A stretch of DNA of 64,000 nucleotides from Butyribacter intestini (GTDB taxonomy: Bacteria; Bacillota; Clostridia; Lachnospirales; Lachnospiraceae): contig LLKB01000005.1 of the NCBI GenBank assembly GCA_001414325.1, forward strand, positions 939,285 through 1,003,284, read 5' to 3'. This document shows, piece by piece, positions 1 to 7,491 of this stretch. The notes below the pieces were generated by a model that made no database searches, was not told the origin of the DNA, and saw only the letters and a list, made by a program, of their open reading frames with translations. The stretch's first letter is position 1. Every line of letters starts with the position of its first letter. The position numbers and the translations under genes were made by a program.

Positions 1-1201
1 AGATTGTGAAACTATTATAGTTCTTTTTTATAATCTTTTTAAGTGCCGCCGCATTTTTATCCGAAAGTTTCAAATATACTCCGGCTTTATGTTCAGGCTC
101 AATATAAACATCAATGTTATTTTCGTCAAGTATTATTCCAAATACGCAAAGCTCACCCGCATTATTTTCAACCGTCAGATAATAGCACTTATCAGGATTC
201 TCTTTTGCCGTCATTACAAACTTCTGCTTATACATATCTCTGAGTTCAAAATAATTTCCTTTTGTAAGAAGTTTATAAAACTCATTTCCTGATTTTTCAT
301 CCGCCCAAACGGCAAGTCTCTTATCAGGATTTTCTTTAGATTTTGCCTTAAATCTTTCAAGCATTATCTCACGAATTGCACTTCCGTCTTTTATGTCCAT
401 AATCTCCTTAAAATATTCCTCCGGAGAAATCCCACTCTTTGCACCTGATTTTTTTCTGTCTTTTATACTATGTTCTTTCAGACTTTCAATTCCAACACAT
501 TTTCCGATATACATCGCATCTGACCTGTCTTTATATAAAATAAACTTTCGACTGTTACGCCCACCTATAAAATATATACTTCCAACTGAATACTTGCTGC
601 CCTTTGGAGCATTTCCCAAAAACGGCGTCAGCTTCTTAGTCTTATCCGCTTTTTTCAGTTCAATTCCCTTTTGTGTAATCTTTTTTTCTTCATCCTCATT
701 CAGTTGATAAAGACTGTAAAGATAACCATTTTCCGAATAACTCTTTGTATCAACACAGACCGCAGTATTCTGCTGATTATAATAATGCCACTGCTGTTCT
801 TCTTTTGTATTAATGCCGAGGTCTGCATCGTCATCACCCATCATTATATAATCCTGACGCAGAGCATAACGCTCCCTTGCGGTACTGCACACACTCTCAA
901 GCACACTTGTCTCACCTGTCTGCTTTTGGCTTCCCATGTATATATAACCTATTGCAAGCCCTGCTATCAATACAAAACATACGACCGCAATACATATAAT
1001 ATGTGCCTTTGAGCGTGGATTTTTTATCGGCAGCCTGCTAATGACAGAATATATCTTATCTTCAAAAATCTTATCATCATTATATTCAAAATCAAAATCT
1101 CTCATGGAATTTTCCAAATCCTTCTCACTATAAATCTTAAAAGCTTTTCTTATAATCTCATCACTGCCTTTAAATCCATTTTTATTCCCACTTCTTACCA
1201 T
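1..1201 (-). CDS. Membrane protein, probable anti-sigma partner of the adjacent ECF sigma factor (3' end beyond window)
   Basis: An open frame runs on the minus strand from an ATG at 1201 to the window edge, so only the first ~400 codons are visible. A good Shine-Dalgarno (AAGGAG) sits 7 nt before the ATG. The first ~66 residues are charged and cytoplasmic-looking. One hydrophobic segment follows (residues ~67-89, containing CIAVVCFVLIAG), and the rest is a hydrophilic extracytoplasmic region. It starts 27 nt after the stop of the ECF sigma gene on the same strand. That arrangement is typical of an anti-sigma or sensor protein cotranscribed with its sigma factor. I recognise no named family, so the anti-sigma role is inferred from topology and context. 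Confidence 0.75.
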   Translation of the reverse strand, partial: MVRSGNKNGFKGSDEIIRKAFKIYSEKDLENSMRDFDFEYNDDKIFEDKIYSVISRLPIKNPRSKAHIICIAVVCFVLIAGLAIGYIYMGSQKQTGETSVLESVCSTARERYALRQDYIMMGDDDADLGINTKEEQQWHYYNQQNTAVCVDTKSYSENGYLYSLYQLNEDEEKKITQKGIELKKADKTKKLTPFLGNAPKGSKYSVGSIYFIGGRNSRKFILYKDRSDAMYIGKCVGIESLKEHSIKDRKKSGAKSGISPEEYFKEIMDIKDGSAIREIMLERFKAKSKENPDKRLAVWADEKSGNEFYKLLTKGNYFELRDMYKQKFVMTAKENPDKCYYLTVENNAGELCVFGIILDENNIDVYIEPEHKAGVYLKLSDKNAAALKKIIKKNYNSFTI

Positions 1202-1228
1202 AAAGCTCACTCCTTACTAGTTTCACAA

Positions 1229-1765
1229 TCACCAAAGACTTTTTAACAGCTTCTTTCTTCCACGGTTTATCTTCGACCGCACCGTATTATAAGGAATTTC
1301 CAGTAAATCCGAGATTTCTCTCGGACTCATCTCATTTAAATAAAACAGCGACAAAACTTCACGGTAAGTAAAGTCAAGTTTATTTATCTCTTCCACAACT
1401 CTTTTTAACTCCATCGAGACAAGTATCTCATTTTCTATGTCAACATTCCCTGCCTGCTCTGTTATGTCCTCAATATTTATATTCGACTGTCTGCTTCTCT
1501 TGTTTTTTCTGTATATGTCAATGGCACAATGGCTTATGACCGTATATACAAAAGCTGCTGTTTTTGCTTCATCGTCAAAGTCTATGCAATCCGTATGTCT
1601 TGATATTGCTATTATGCTGTTTTGCACAGCGTCCTCAGCATCCTCACGCTGGTTTAAAATCTGCATTGCCCTGTAATACATTCTGCTGCCGTATAACTCA
1701 TACACTTTTTCAAGTTTTTGTCTCTGTTCTTCTTCCCATTTTTTTGCTTTGGTGCCATTTGACAT
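1229..1765 (-). CDS. ECF-type RNA polymerase sigma factor (sigma-70 family)
   Basis: About 178 residues, the usual size of an ECF sigma factor. Region 2 lies at residues ~20-90 (MQILNQREDAEDAVQNS, then VISHCAIDIYRKNKRS). The region 4 helix-turn-helix lies at ~125-175 (YREVLSLFYLNEMSPREISD, then PYNTVRSKINRGRKKL). A GTG three codons upstream is also in frame, but it lies inside the Shine-Dalgarno GGGGAGG, so the ATG at 1765 is preferred. It should direct RNA polymerase to a small regulon in response to its partner. The membrane protein downstream (27-nt gap, same strand) is the probable anti-sigma/sensor. The stimulus cannot be read from sequence. Confidence 0.9.
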   Translation of the reverse strand: MSNGTKAKKWEEEQRQKLEKVYELYGSRMYYRAMQILNQREDAEDAVQNSIIAISRHTDCIDFDDEAKTAAFVYTVISHCAIDIYRKNKRSRQSNINIEDITEQAGNVDIENEILVSMELKRVVEEINKLDFTYREVLSLFYLNEMSPREISDLLEIPYNTVRSKINRGRKKLLKSLW

Positions 1766-1961
1766 TTTTTTCACCTCCCCAGTGTACTATGTACTTTTTA
1801 TTTCTAATATTTATAACGGCACGGATATAAAATTTGATGCAGAAATAAGTATAAAATTTATATCTGTATGCAACATTCCTGCCATAAAAAGAGATTTAAC
1901 AATACAATGAATAAACTTCGATATTGCCAATTACCTTTTTATAACTGAACTGTAACATTAA

Positions 1962-2033
1962 AAAATGCAAATTTCATTTTATGGCTTTATCAAAGACAAT
2001 TTTTCTTTAAAGCCCTATGAAATTTGCATTTTA
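1962..2033 (-). terminator. Rho-independent terminator after the parvulin gene
   Basis: A long imperfect inverted repeat (arms about 1962-1989 and 2008-2033, both containing AAATGCAAATTTCAT or its complement). On the minus strand it is followed by a run of T. It lies ~30 nt after the stop of the parvulin gene. The rest of 1766-2065 contains no gene I can support. Confidence 0.8.
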
Positions 2034-2065
2034 TTGTGTGTTGTAAGGATTATTTTTTATTTTTT

Positions 2066-2800
2066 CTATTTGCAGTATTTCTCTCTGAGTTCTTTAAGTT
2101 TACTCTGGTATGTTTCCTGCTGTTTTTTGTTTACAAGATAACCTTTTACCTGCTCTGCTATACTGTCGTACTCAGGTACTTCGCCCTCGTTTTTGTCATC
2201 GACCCAGATAAGATGGTATCCGAACTGTGTTTTTACAGGACCTATTACTTTGTTTAGTTCCCCGTCAAATACGGCATTTTCAAATTCTTTTACCATCTGG
2301 CCTCTGCCAAATGTTCCAAGACTTCCGCCTTTCTGTGCTGATGGGCAGGTAGAATACTCTTTTGCCGCATCTTCAAAACTTTTTGCTCCTGATTCGATTT
2401 CTTCTTTTATCTGATTTGCCTTGTCCTCATTGTCTACGAGTACATGTTTTGCCGTTGCAGATGCTTTTGATGCAAATTCTTTTGAATGACCTAAGAAATA
2501 CTCTTTTGCTTCTGCATCTGTTACAGAAATGTCTTTTAAAAGGTCTGCCATAGCTATCTGGCTTAATATATCTCTCTTTGCCATAACCATTGATGTTTTA
2601 AACATCTCTGTCTCGTCTTTCTTTTCTTCCTCCCCGTACATTGCAAAAAGGCAGATTTCTTCTAATCTTTCCTCGCACTGCTTACGGAACTCAGGCATAC
2701 TTCTATACATCTGCTGTTCCTGCGGCATACCTGAAATAAATGTGTCGATATCGACATCTGTTATCGTGTAATTTCCAATTTTAGTATTTGTTTCTGACAT
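2066..2800 (-). CDS. Cytoplasmic parvulin-type peptidyl-prolyl cis-trans isomerase
   Basis: 244 residues from the ATG at 2800, chosen because GGAGG lies 6 nt upstream; a longer frame to 2824 has no ribosome site. The C-terminal half is a PpiC/parvulin rotamase domain (residues ~115-215). Visible signatures are TAKHVLVDNEDKA, the GGSLGTFGRGQMVKEFE block and the closing GYHLIWVDD strand. The N-terminal half is a helical, acidic, SurA/PrsA-like chaperone region. There is no signal peptide or lipobox, so unlike PrsA it should act in the cytoplasm. It isomerises X-Pro bonds and probably assists folding. It stands alone between its own terminator and the toxin-antitoxin pair. Confidence 0.88.
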   Translation of the reverse strand: MSETNTKIGNYTITDVDIDTFISGMPQEQQMYRSMPEFRKQCEERLEEICLFAMYGEEEKKDETEMFKTSMVMAKRDILSQIAMADLLKDISVTDAEAKEYFLGHSKEFASKASATAKHVLVDNEDKANQIKEEIESGAKSFEDAAKEYSTCPSAQKGGSLGTFGRGQMVKEFENAVFDGELNKVIGPVKTQFGYHLIWVDDKNEGEVPEYDSIAEQVKGYLVNKKQQETYQSKLKELREKYCK

Positions 2801-2881
2801 CTTTATCCTCCGATTTTTTGACAAATGATAGTCACTATTATGAGGGAATACAACAAAAGTTGCAAGTGTTTTTGCTCTTTT

Positions 2882-3211
2882 TTATAAACCATGCTTATTT
2901 CTTCTTTTTGCTGCTTCTCTATAAACCTGTTCATCAGTTCTTGCAGAAACAACAATAATCTTCATTACTCCATCCACACGCTCAATCTTATAAACAACTC
3001 TTATGCCTAAGTTTCTAAATTTTATTTTCATTAAATTAGTAAGATTTGTACCACTTTTATTACCTAAAGGCTTTCCATATCCGCCCTCCTCAACAGGCAA
3101 TGGATTTTTGCTTACTTTTGAAATGCCTTTTAATACTTGTATTTGAGCCGAATGGTCGAGTTTCTTCATATCATTTTCCGCTTCTTCTAAAAACTCAATA
3201 TTCCATGTCAT
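2882..3211 (-). CDS. RelE/ParE-superfamily toxin
   Basis: 109 residues, the expected size for a RelE-type toxin. It starts MTWNIEFLEEAENDMKKLD, the family's first strand and helix, and ends in basic strands (GIRVVYKIERVDG, MKIIVVSARTDEQVYREA). RelE toxins cleave mRNA on the ribosome and ParE toxins poison gyrase; the sequence alone does not separate these activities. The start codon overlaps the antitoxin stop by 4 nt (ATGA arrangement), so the two are translationally coupled as in a type II toxin-antitoxin operon with the antitoxin first. Confidence 0.85.
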   Translation of the reverse strand: MTWNIEFLEEAENDMKKLDHSAQIQVLKGISKVSKNPLPVEEGGYGKPLGNKSGTNLTNLMKIKFRNLGIRVVYKIERVDGVMKIIVVSARTDEQVYREAAKRRNKHGL

Positions 3212-3531
3212 TCTATATCTACATCCTCCGCATCCAAAAGTTCATCTTCACTTATCCCAAGCTCATTCATTACAGTATCAAGTGAAACCGTTTTATTATT
3301 CCCATCAGCCTCCAAACGCCTGTTAGCTTCCAATAAAAGATAATAATCTTCTTCTATTTCAGTTAATCTTGTATATTCCTCAGGTGATAATATAATCGCC
3401 GATGGCTGATTATTTTTTAAAACTATCAGTTCATTTTCAGAATGTAATCTGTCAAATATCTTAGCCGCCTGACCTTTATTAAACTGCGAAATAGGAACAA
3501 GACTTTGTAATATATCTGCTGCAATAGCCAT
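3208..3531 (-). CDS. Phd/YefM-family antitoxin
   Basis: 107 residues from the ATG at 3531, which has GAGG 6 nt upstream; a longer frame to 3621 is leader sequence. The N-terminal half is a Phd/YefM DNA-binding fold: VPISQFNKGQAAKIFDRL, then ELIVLKNNQPSAIILSPEEY. The acidic C-terminus (ELGISEDELLDAEDVDIE) is the expected toxin-binding tail. It should neutralise the RelE-type toxin downstream and repress its own promoter. The 5' leader contains the TGTGCAGAAATGAGG motif also found before a chemoreceptor gene and malF. A MITE-like repeat lies ~170 nt upstream of the start. Confidence 0.88.
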   Translation of the reverse strand: MAIAADILQSLVPISQFNKGQAAKIFDRLHSENELIVLKNNQPSAIILSPEEYTRLTEIEEDYYLLLEANRRLEADGNNKTVSLDTVMNELGISEDELLDAEDVDIE

Positions 3532-3537
3532 AATAAC

Positions 3538-3552
3538 CCTCATTTCTGCACA
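3538..3552 (-). promoter_or_regulatory. Shared 15-nt leader motif TGTGCAGAAATGAGG, copy 1
   Basis: The motif ends in the Shine-Dalgarno of the Phd-type antitoxin gene, 6 nt before its ATG. Identical copies with identical spacing lie at 27013-27027 (chemoreceptor) and 42265-42279 (malF). Upstream, an imperfect hairpin built on GATTTGTG/CACAAATC lies at ~3593-3625. Confidence 0.55.
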
Positions 3553-3703
3553 CATTTTTTGCATAGTATCAAATATAATATATTTTCCACTTAAGATTTG
3601 TGCCAAGTGTGCAAAACACAAATCCGTTACTTTATTTTACTTATATTATATTCAGATTTGTAACAAAAATCAATAAATATTACTTTTAATTTTCTATTAT
3701 ATT

Positions 3704-3887
3704 GTAACAGTTCAGCCCAAAAAAGATAAGTCAATAATACATGAGCTTGCTCAATGTATTATTGACTTGTTTTTTGGGGCTGAATAGCCTTTCATTTATG
3801 AAATGAAGTAAACACAAGCTGCATAGCAGCGACTGACAGCTTGCTGGCAGGTTTACGAATGTAATAAATGAGAGGCTGAACTGTTAC
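3704..3887. repeat. MITE-like element, copy A (IS66-type ends)
   Basis: A 184-bp non-coding repeat with perfect 14-bp terminal inverted repeats, GTAACAGTTCAGCC and its complement. It is flanked by an exact 8-bp direct repeat ATTATATT (3696-3703 and 3888-3895), a target-site duplication. Inside are a ~30-bp-stem hairpin and a second compound hairpin. Copies lie at 27265, 34787 and 47298, with one end at 63919. Ends starting GTAA and 8-bp duplications are known features of the IS66 family. Confidence 0.9.
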
Positions 3888-4422
3888 ATTATATTTTCAT
3901 ATATATTTAACATCTCATTTTAATATGCAAATTTTCAAATAATTACAAAACTATCATAATCCTTGATTAAATTGTGCAACTAACACAACATACAGTCAAT
4001 TTATCAATTATCTATACAAACTTTTACAGATATTTTCAACTTACCCTGTGAGATTTTCCCATAAAACCGTAGATTATAAATGACAGATAAAATACTTACC
4101 TGAATTTCTCTAAGTATCCAATGTCTGTCATAAAGAAATGACGTCTTTTCTAACAAATAGTCGCTTGCGACTCTTTCGCATTTGAGCGGAATGCGTAGCA
4201 TTTACTTCTTTTCCGCGAAATGTGCATTCTCACGGAGTGTTTTTTGTGTTATAAAAAACATACTGCCGTTATAATACAACAGAATGTTTTTTCACATTTG
4301 ATGATGCAGGGGATAAAATCAGATAACGATGCAGCGATATGCGGCATCAATTTTGAGCATGGCATTATTTTATGCTGCAATAATAACTATGTGCCGATTA
4401 CGGCACAGAAACGAGGTTTACA
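3888..4422. other. Intergenic region with hairpins, no supported gene
   Basis: No convincing coding sequence. A 65-codon minus-strand frame (4004-4201) has no ribosome site and no recognisable similarity. Palindromes seen are AGTCGCTTGCGACT near 4168, paired AAAAAACAT/ATGTTTTTT arms at ~4255-4293, and TGTGCCGATTACGGCACA (4390-4407). The last lies just before the Shine-Dalgarno of the next sigma gene, so it could be an operator or a translation-control hairpin. Confidence 0.5.
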
Positions 4423-5001
4423 ATGCAAAACAAAAACAATGATATTTCCGATAAGGAAATAATATCATTATTTAACGAACGTTCTGAACAGGCAATAAGC
4501 AAGACAAGTGATAAGTACAAAAATCTTTGCTTTAAAATTGCAGATAACATACTAAACGACAAACGAGACAGTGAGGAATGTGTTTCAGACACATGGCTGG
4601 CTCTATGGAACAATATTCCGCCCAAGTCACCAAATCCCCTTAAAGCCTACATATGCCGTATTGTCAAAAATCTTTCTCTTAAACGCTACGAATACAATTC
4701 GGCAGGCAAGAGAAAAAGCGAATATGAGGTGTCACTTGACGAACTCAACGATTGTCTGGACAAAAATAATGATACTTTAAAACAGATAGAACAAAAACAG
4801 CTCATTGAAACCATAAATGTATTTTTGAAAAAGCTGCCAAAAGAAAAACGCATCTTATTTATAAAAAGATACTGGTTTATGGAGTCTGTTAAGGAGCTCG
4901 CAAAAGATTACGGAATATCTGAAACAGGGATTTCCATGCGGCTTTCAAGAATACGCAGCGAACTTAAATCTCATTTGATAAAGGAGGGTTATTATGACTG
5001 A
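4423..5001 (+). CDS. ECF-type RNA polymerase sigma factor
   Basis: 192 residues. Region 2 spans ~20-90 (CFKIADNILNDKRDSEECVS, DTWLALWNNIPP, then YICRIVKNLSLKRY). The region 4 helix-turn-helix spans ~125-185 (LPKEKRILFIKRYWFMESVK, GISETGISMRLSRIRSELK). ACGAGG precedes the ATG, and a GTGCCG/CGGCAC hairpin lies directly before that ribosome site. The stop overlaps the start of the downstream membrane protein by 8 nt, indicating coupled expression of sigma factor and partner. It is a different subgroup from the sigma factor at 1229-1765. Confidence 0.9.
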   Translation: MQNKNNDISDKEIISLFNERSEQAISKTSDKYKNLCFKIADNILNDKRDSEECVSDTWLALWNNIPPKSPNPLKAYICRIVKNLSLKRYEYNSAGKRKSEYEVSLDELNDCLDKNNDTLKQIEQKQLIETINVFLKKLPKEKRILFIKRYWFMESVKELAKDYGISETGISMRLSRIRSELKSHLIKEGYYD

Positions 5002-6496
5002 TAAGGATTTATTTAATGCGATAAATGACTGTGATGACAGTTTTATTGAAGAAACGATAAATGACTGTGATAAAAAATTTATTGAAAAAACGGCAAATAA
5101 ATATGATGAAAAATTTACCGAAGAAACAACAAATGAACAGACCAATAATTTTAATAATAAACAAAAAGAAATAAATGGTTCGGCAATAACACCGGGAAAA
5201 AATTTCCGCAGAAATGAAAAATCTGATAAACCAAACAACAGACCGTCATTTATAAAAAGATGCCTGCCATTCACAGGACTCCCACTTATAAATGCCGCCG
5301 CCATCCTTATACTCGTGCTTGCTGTCGGATTTGGTGCTGCTGCCGCAACATCCGGCAAATTTCACAACTGGATTTTTACGGCATTTTCAAAACAAGACAT
5401 ACAAAAAGCCGAGCTTAACACTTCTGCACCCGACAAAATTTCTTCTGATAACGGACAGAGTACGGCTTCAAATCCTGACAATAACATAGACATAAAAGCC
5501 GACAAAAATAACCATCTGTCTCTTGGCAAAAATATCGACCTTGTCGGAGATAAAGAAAGTTTCATATACAAATATCACAAAAATGGCGATGACGAGATAG
5601 TAGACGAGGTATATTCCATTCAGGATAATGGTCTGTCAAAACTTGCGATAAAAACATTTTCAGGTACTTATTATGGAAGCAGCTTTTCTTTTGATTATTC
5701 TGTTATAAATAAAGAGATATTTGCATTTAACCAGACCGGAACTTTAGACAGCGTAGACTATGTCATGGACGGTGATACCGTTTATGCCTATTTCTCAAAA
5801 GTCAAAGGTGATACTATACTAAAAAGCAGTGTCGCAAAGCTGAACCTTAAAACAGGAATAATAGACAAATTTACGGATGATAACAAAATATGCAACACTA
5901 AAATGTCTCCTAACGGAAAAATGATATTATTTAATTACCGTGCTAAGGGATACTGGACCGCCTTAGATACATCGACAGGCAAAGAGATAAAAATCCCCGG
6001 CATAGACGGATATAATCATGAAAGCCAGATAAAATTTATTGACGATTACCATGTACTGTCACTCTTAGTAATTTCCACGGGAAATAATGCAAAGACATAC
6101 AGTGAGCAGGTTTGCACAAACCTTATAGACCTCACAACCGGAAAAACTCTACACACTTACAAGGATTATGGAGAGATAAATGTCTTATGGAATTATAAAT
6201 ATAATGAAAAAAATAAATCATTGAAAGTTTACAATATAACAAATAAAAACAGTTTCACAATTCCTGACATGAAATCAGAGGATGCAGCTATAGCTGATAC
6301 AAACGGAAACTATGTACTTTTCGGTGACCTCGAGGAGCCTGACACATTCTGTCTATGCAACCTTGACACACATAAATATATCAAATTTACGATACCAAAA
6401 GAACTTCGTTCAGATATAGAAATGTACCTCTCCGCCGTTAAAAGCAAAATGCTCATAACCGACGGAAAGGATGCCTATCTTGTGCAGTGTCCGTAA
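4994..6496 (+). CDS. Large membrane-anchored partner of the ECF sigma factor (anti-sigma/sensor candidate)
   Basis: 500 residues, overlapping the sigma gene by 8 nt, with AAGGAGGG 6 nt before the ATG. The cytoplasmic ~95 residues contain three degenerate repeats of the form D-x-x-F-x-E-x-T. One membrane segment follows (~97-117, AAAILILVLAVGFGAAAAT), then ~380 extracellular residues. The outer part has repeated short strand motifs (KLNLKTGIIDKF, ALDTSTGKEIKIPG, LIDLTTGKTLHTYKDYG, CNLDTHKYIKF). These resemble blades of a beta-propeller; that is inference. The gene order fits a sigma factor held by a membrane sensor. No classic zinc anti-sigma motif is visible. Confidence 0.72.
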   Translation: MTDKDLFNAINDCDDSFIEETINDCDKKFIEKTANKYDEKFTEETTNEQTNNFNNKQKEINGSAITPGKNFRRNEKSDKPNNRPSFIKRCLPFTGLPLINAAAILILVLAVGFGAAAATSGKFHNWIFTAFSKQDIQKAELNTSAPDKISSDNGQSTASNPDNNIDIKADKNNHLSLGKNIDLVGDKESFIYKYHKNGDDEIVDEVYSIQDNGLSKLAIKTFSGTYYGSSFSFDYSVINKEIFAFNQTGTLDSVDYVMDGDTVYAYFSKVKGDTILKSSVAKLNLKTGIIDKFTDDNKICNTKMSPNGKMILFNYRAKGYWTALDTSTGKEIKIPGIDGYNHESQIKFIDDYHVLSLLVISTGNNAKTYSEQVCTNLIDLTTGKTLHTYKDYGEINVLWNYKYNEKNKSLKVYNITNKNSFTIPDMKSEDAAIADTNGNYVLFGDLEEPDTFCLCNLDTHKYIKFTIPKELRSDIEMYLSAVKSKMLITDGKDAYLVQCP

Positions 6497-6784
6497 AAAA
6501 CTCGGTATTACAGCTTGTTCTATGTGCTACTTAACAATTTATCAAAGTCACCATTATTTTTGGCTGTCGCATTAATCAAAATTCATACAGGATATAAAAA
6601 CACTTACTATCTAAAGACTTATATTTAATATAATATTTTGTTATTACGACAGCCATTTTGCTATAAGTATCGTTTCAAATCAATTTTAATTTTCTCAATA
6701 TAATTTCTTTTTTATAAACATTGCAAAAATTTTATTAATGCTATATTTTACACTAAACTATTTTTTCCTCAATCTCCACGACTA
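6497..6784. other. Intergenic region between converging genes
   Basis: 288 AT-rich bases between the end of the sensor gene (plus strand) and the end of the toxN-like gene (minus strand). I see no gene and no strong terminator hairpin. Confidence 0.5.
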
Positions 6785-7309
6785 TTATTTGTTATTGTAA
6801 CGATTACATTCTCTTTCAAGTTTCTCAAAATTAAGACATCTGCTTTTTCCTTTATAATTAGATTCACTAACACATAATTTATATAAACAATTAGCTTTAT
6901 TAATAATTACCTCTGCATTTTTCCTGCACCATGTCAGTTCATCAATACATAACTGCTTATAATGCTTTTGGGCTATCGTATCTCTCTTATCCTCTTTAAG
7001 ATTTATTTTTATTAACTGTTTATCCTCCACCGGAATCATGAGATTATAATTTAAAACCCCCAACAATTTGCCTTTCTTATCAAATATCTTGTCAAAATCA
7101 GCTTTAGGACTCATTTTCTTATGCTTTTCTACTGGATGTGATAATGGTATAAGATATTTGTGTTTATTACATATTACAACTGTACCTACATATATTCGAT
7201 GTTGCTTCCCAATCTGTGGTGAAACTGAGGAAACTCTGTCATCAATATTATGTAAATTTCTAATATATTTCATATCTATACGATATAAATTCAGTCTTTC
7301 CTGTTTCAT
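6785..7309 (-). CDS. toxN: ToxN/AbiQ/CptN-family endoribonuclease toxin (type III toxin-antitoxin)
   Basis: 174 residues, the family's usual size. The family blocks appear in order: NLYRIDMKYIRNLHNIDDRV, IYVGTVVICNKHKYLIPLSH, VEKHKKMSPKADFDKIF, then KLLGVLNYNLMIPV, followed by a helical C-terminus. In ToxN, AbiQ and CptN this fold is a sequence-specific RNase that cuts its own antitoxin RNA and host mRNA and is held inactive by the processed RNA; several members give phage resistance. AAGGAG lies 6 nt before the ATG. The 130 nt upstream hold a promoter, a structured RNA and an intrinsic terminator, the standard type III layout. The gene reads in the same direction as the pilus operon ending 180 nt upstream. 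Confidence 0.9.
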   Translation of the reverse strand: MKQERLNLYRIDMKYIRNLHNIDDRVSSVSPQIGKQHRIYVGTVVICNKHKYLIPLSHPVEKHKKMSPKADFDKIFDKKGKLLGVLNYNLMIPVEDKQLIKINLKEDKRDTIAQKHYKQLCIDELTWCRKNAEVIINKANCLYKLCVSESNYKGKSRCLNFEKLERECNRYNNK

Positions 7310-7324
7310 ATATCTCCTTAAATA

Positions 7325-7422
7325 TTAAAAGTGGCTATGCCAAAAAACATAGCCACTATGAAGAATCACCAAAGACGATTCTTACGCTTTTACAACCTCC
7401 ACTTATGGTAGGACTCACCTTT
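7325..7422 (-). ncRNA. toxI: Candidate type III antitoxin RNA (ToxI/CptI-like)
   Basis: On the minus strand, a ~95-nt transcript starts just after a -10 element (7429-7434) and ends in a strong hairpin with a T run (GTGGCTATG/CATAGCCAC, 7331-7356). Two related segments start GGTGAGTC and GGTGATTC about 49 nt apart, suggesting one full repeat plus a truncated second, near the ~45-nt unit known for CptI. A second stem, AAGAATC/GATTCTT, is visible. The terminator before the toxin start should limit read-through, as in other ToxIN loci. Exact ends and repeat phase are inferred. Confidence 0.75.
7331..7356 (-). terminator. Intrinsic terminator between antitoxin RNA and toxin
   Basis: 9-bp stem GTGGCTATG/CATAGCCAC with an 8-nt loop, followed on the minus strand by TTTT. 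It lies ~20 nt before the toxin ATG. Partial termination here sets the RNA:toxin ratio in known type III systems. Confidence 0.85.
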
Positions 7423-7428
7423 ACTATT

Positions 7429-7456
7429 ATAATACCAAAATCTGAAAAATAGTCAA
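7429..7456 (-). promoter_or_regulatory. Promoter of the type III toxin-antitoxin locus
   Basis: Minus strand: -35 TTGACT (7451-7456), 16-nt spacer, -10 TATTAT (7429-7434). An overlapping TATAAT (7426-7431) would give a 19-nt spacer. It lies 36 nt after the stop of the upstream gene, so the locus has its own start site. Confidence 0.75.
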
Positions 7457-7491
7457 TACAATTTACGACAAAAGTTACCCATTATTTCTTT

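Noticed and set aside
3538-3621. N-terminal extension of the antitoxin (and of the chemoreceptor and MalF) containing CAEMR
   Set aside because: The in-frame extension is the shared leader motif translated; each gene has a better ATG directly after GAGG. The similarity is in the RNA, not a protein domain.
4004-4201. 65-codon minus-strand open frame between MITE copy A and the second sigma gene
   Set aside because: No Shine-Dalgarno, no recognisable domain, and it lies in a hairpin-rich intergenic stretch.
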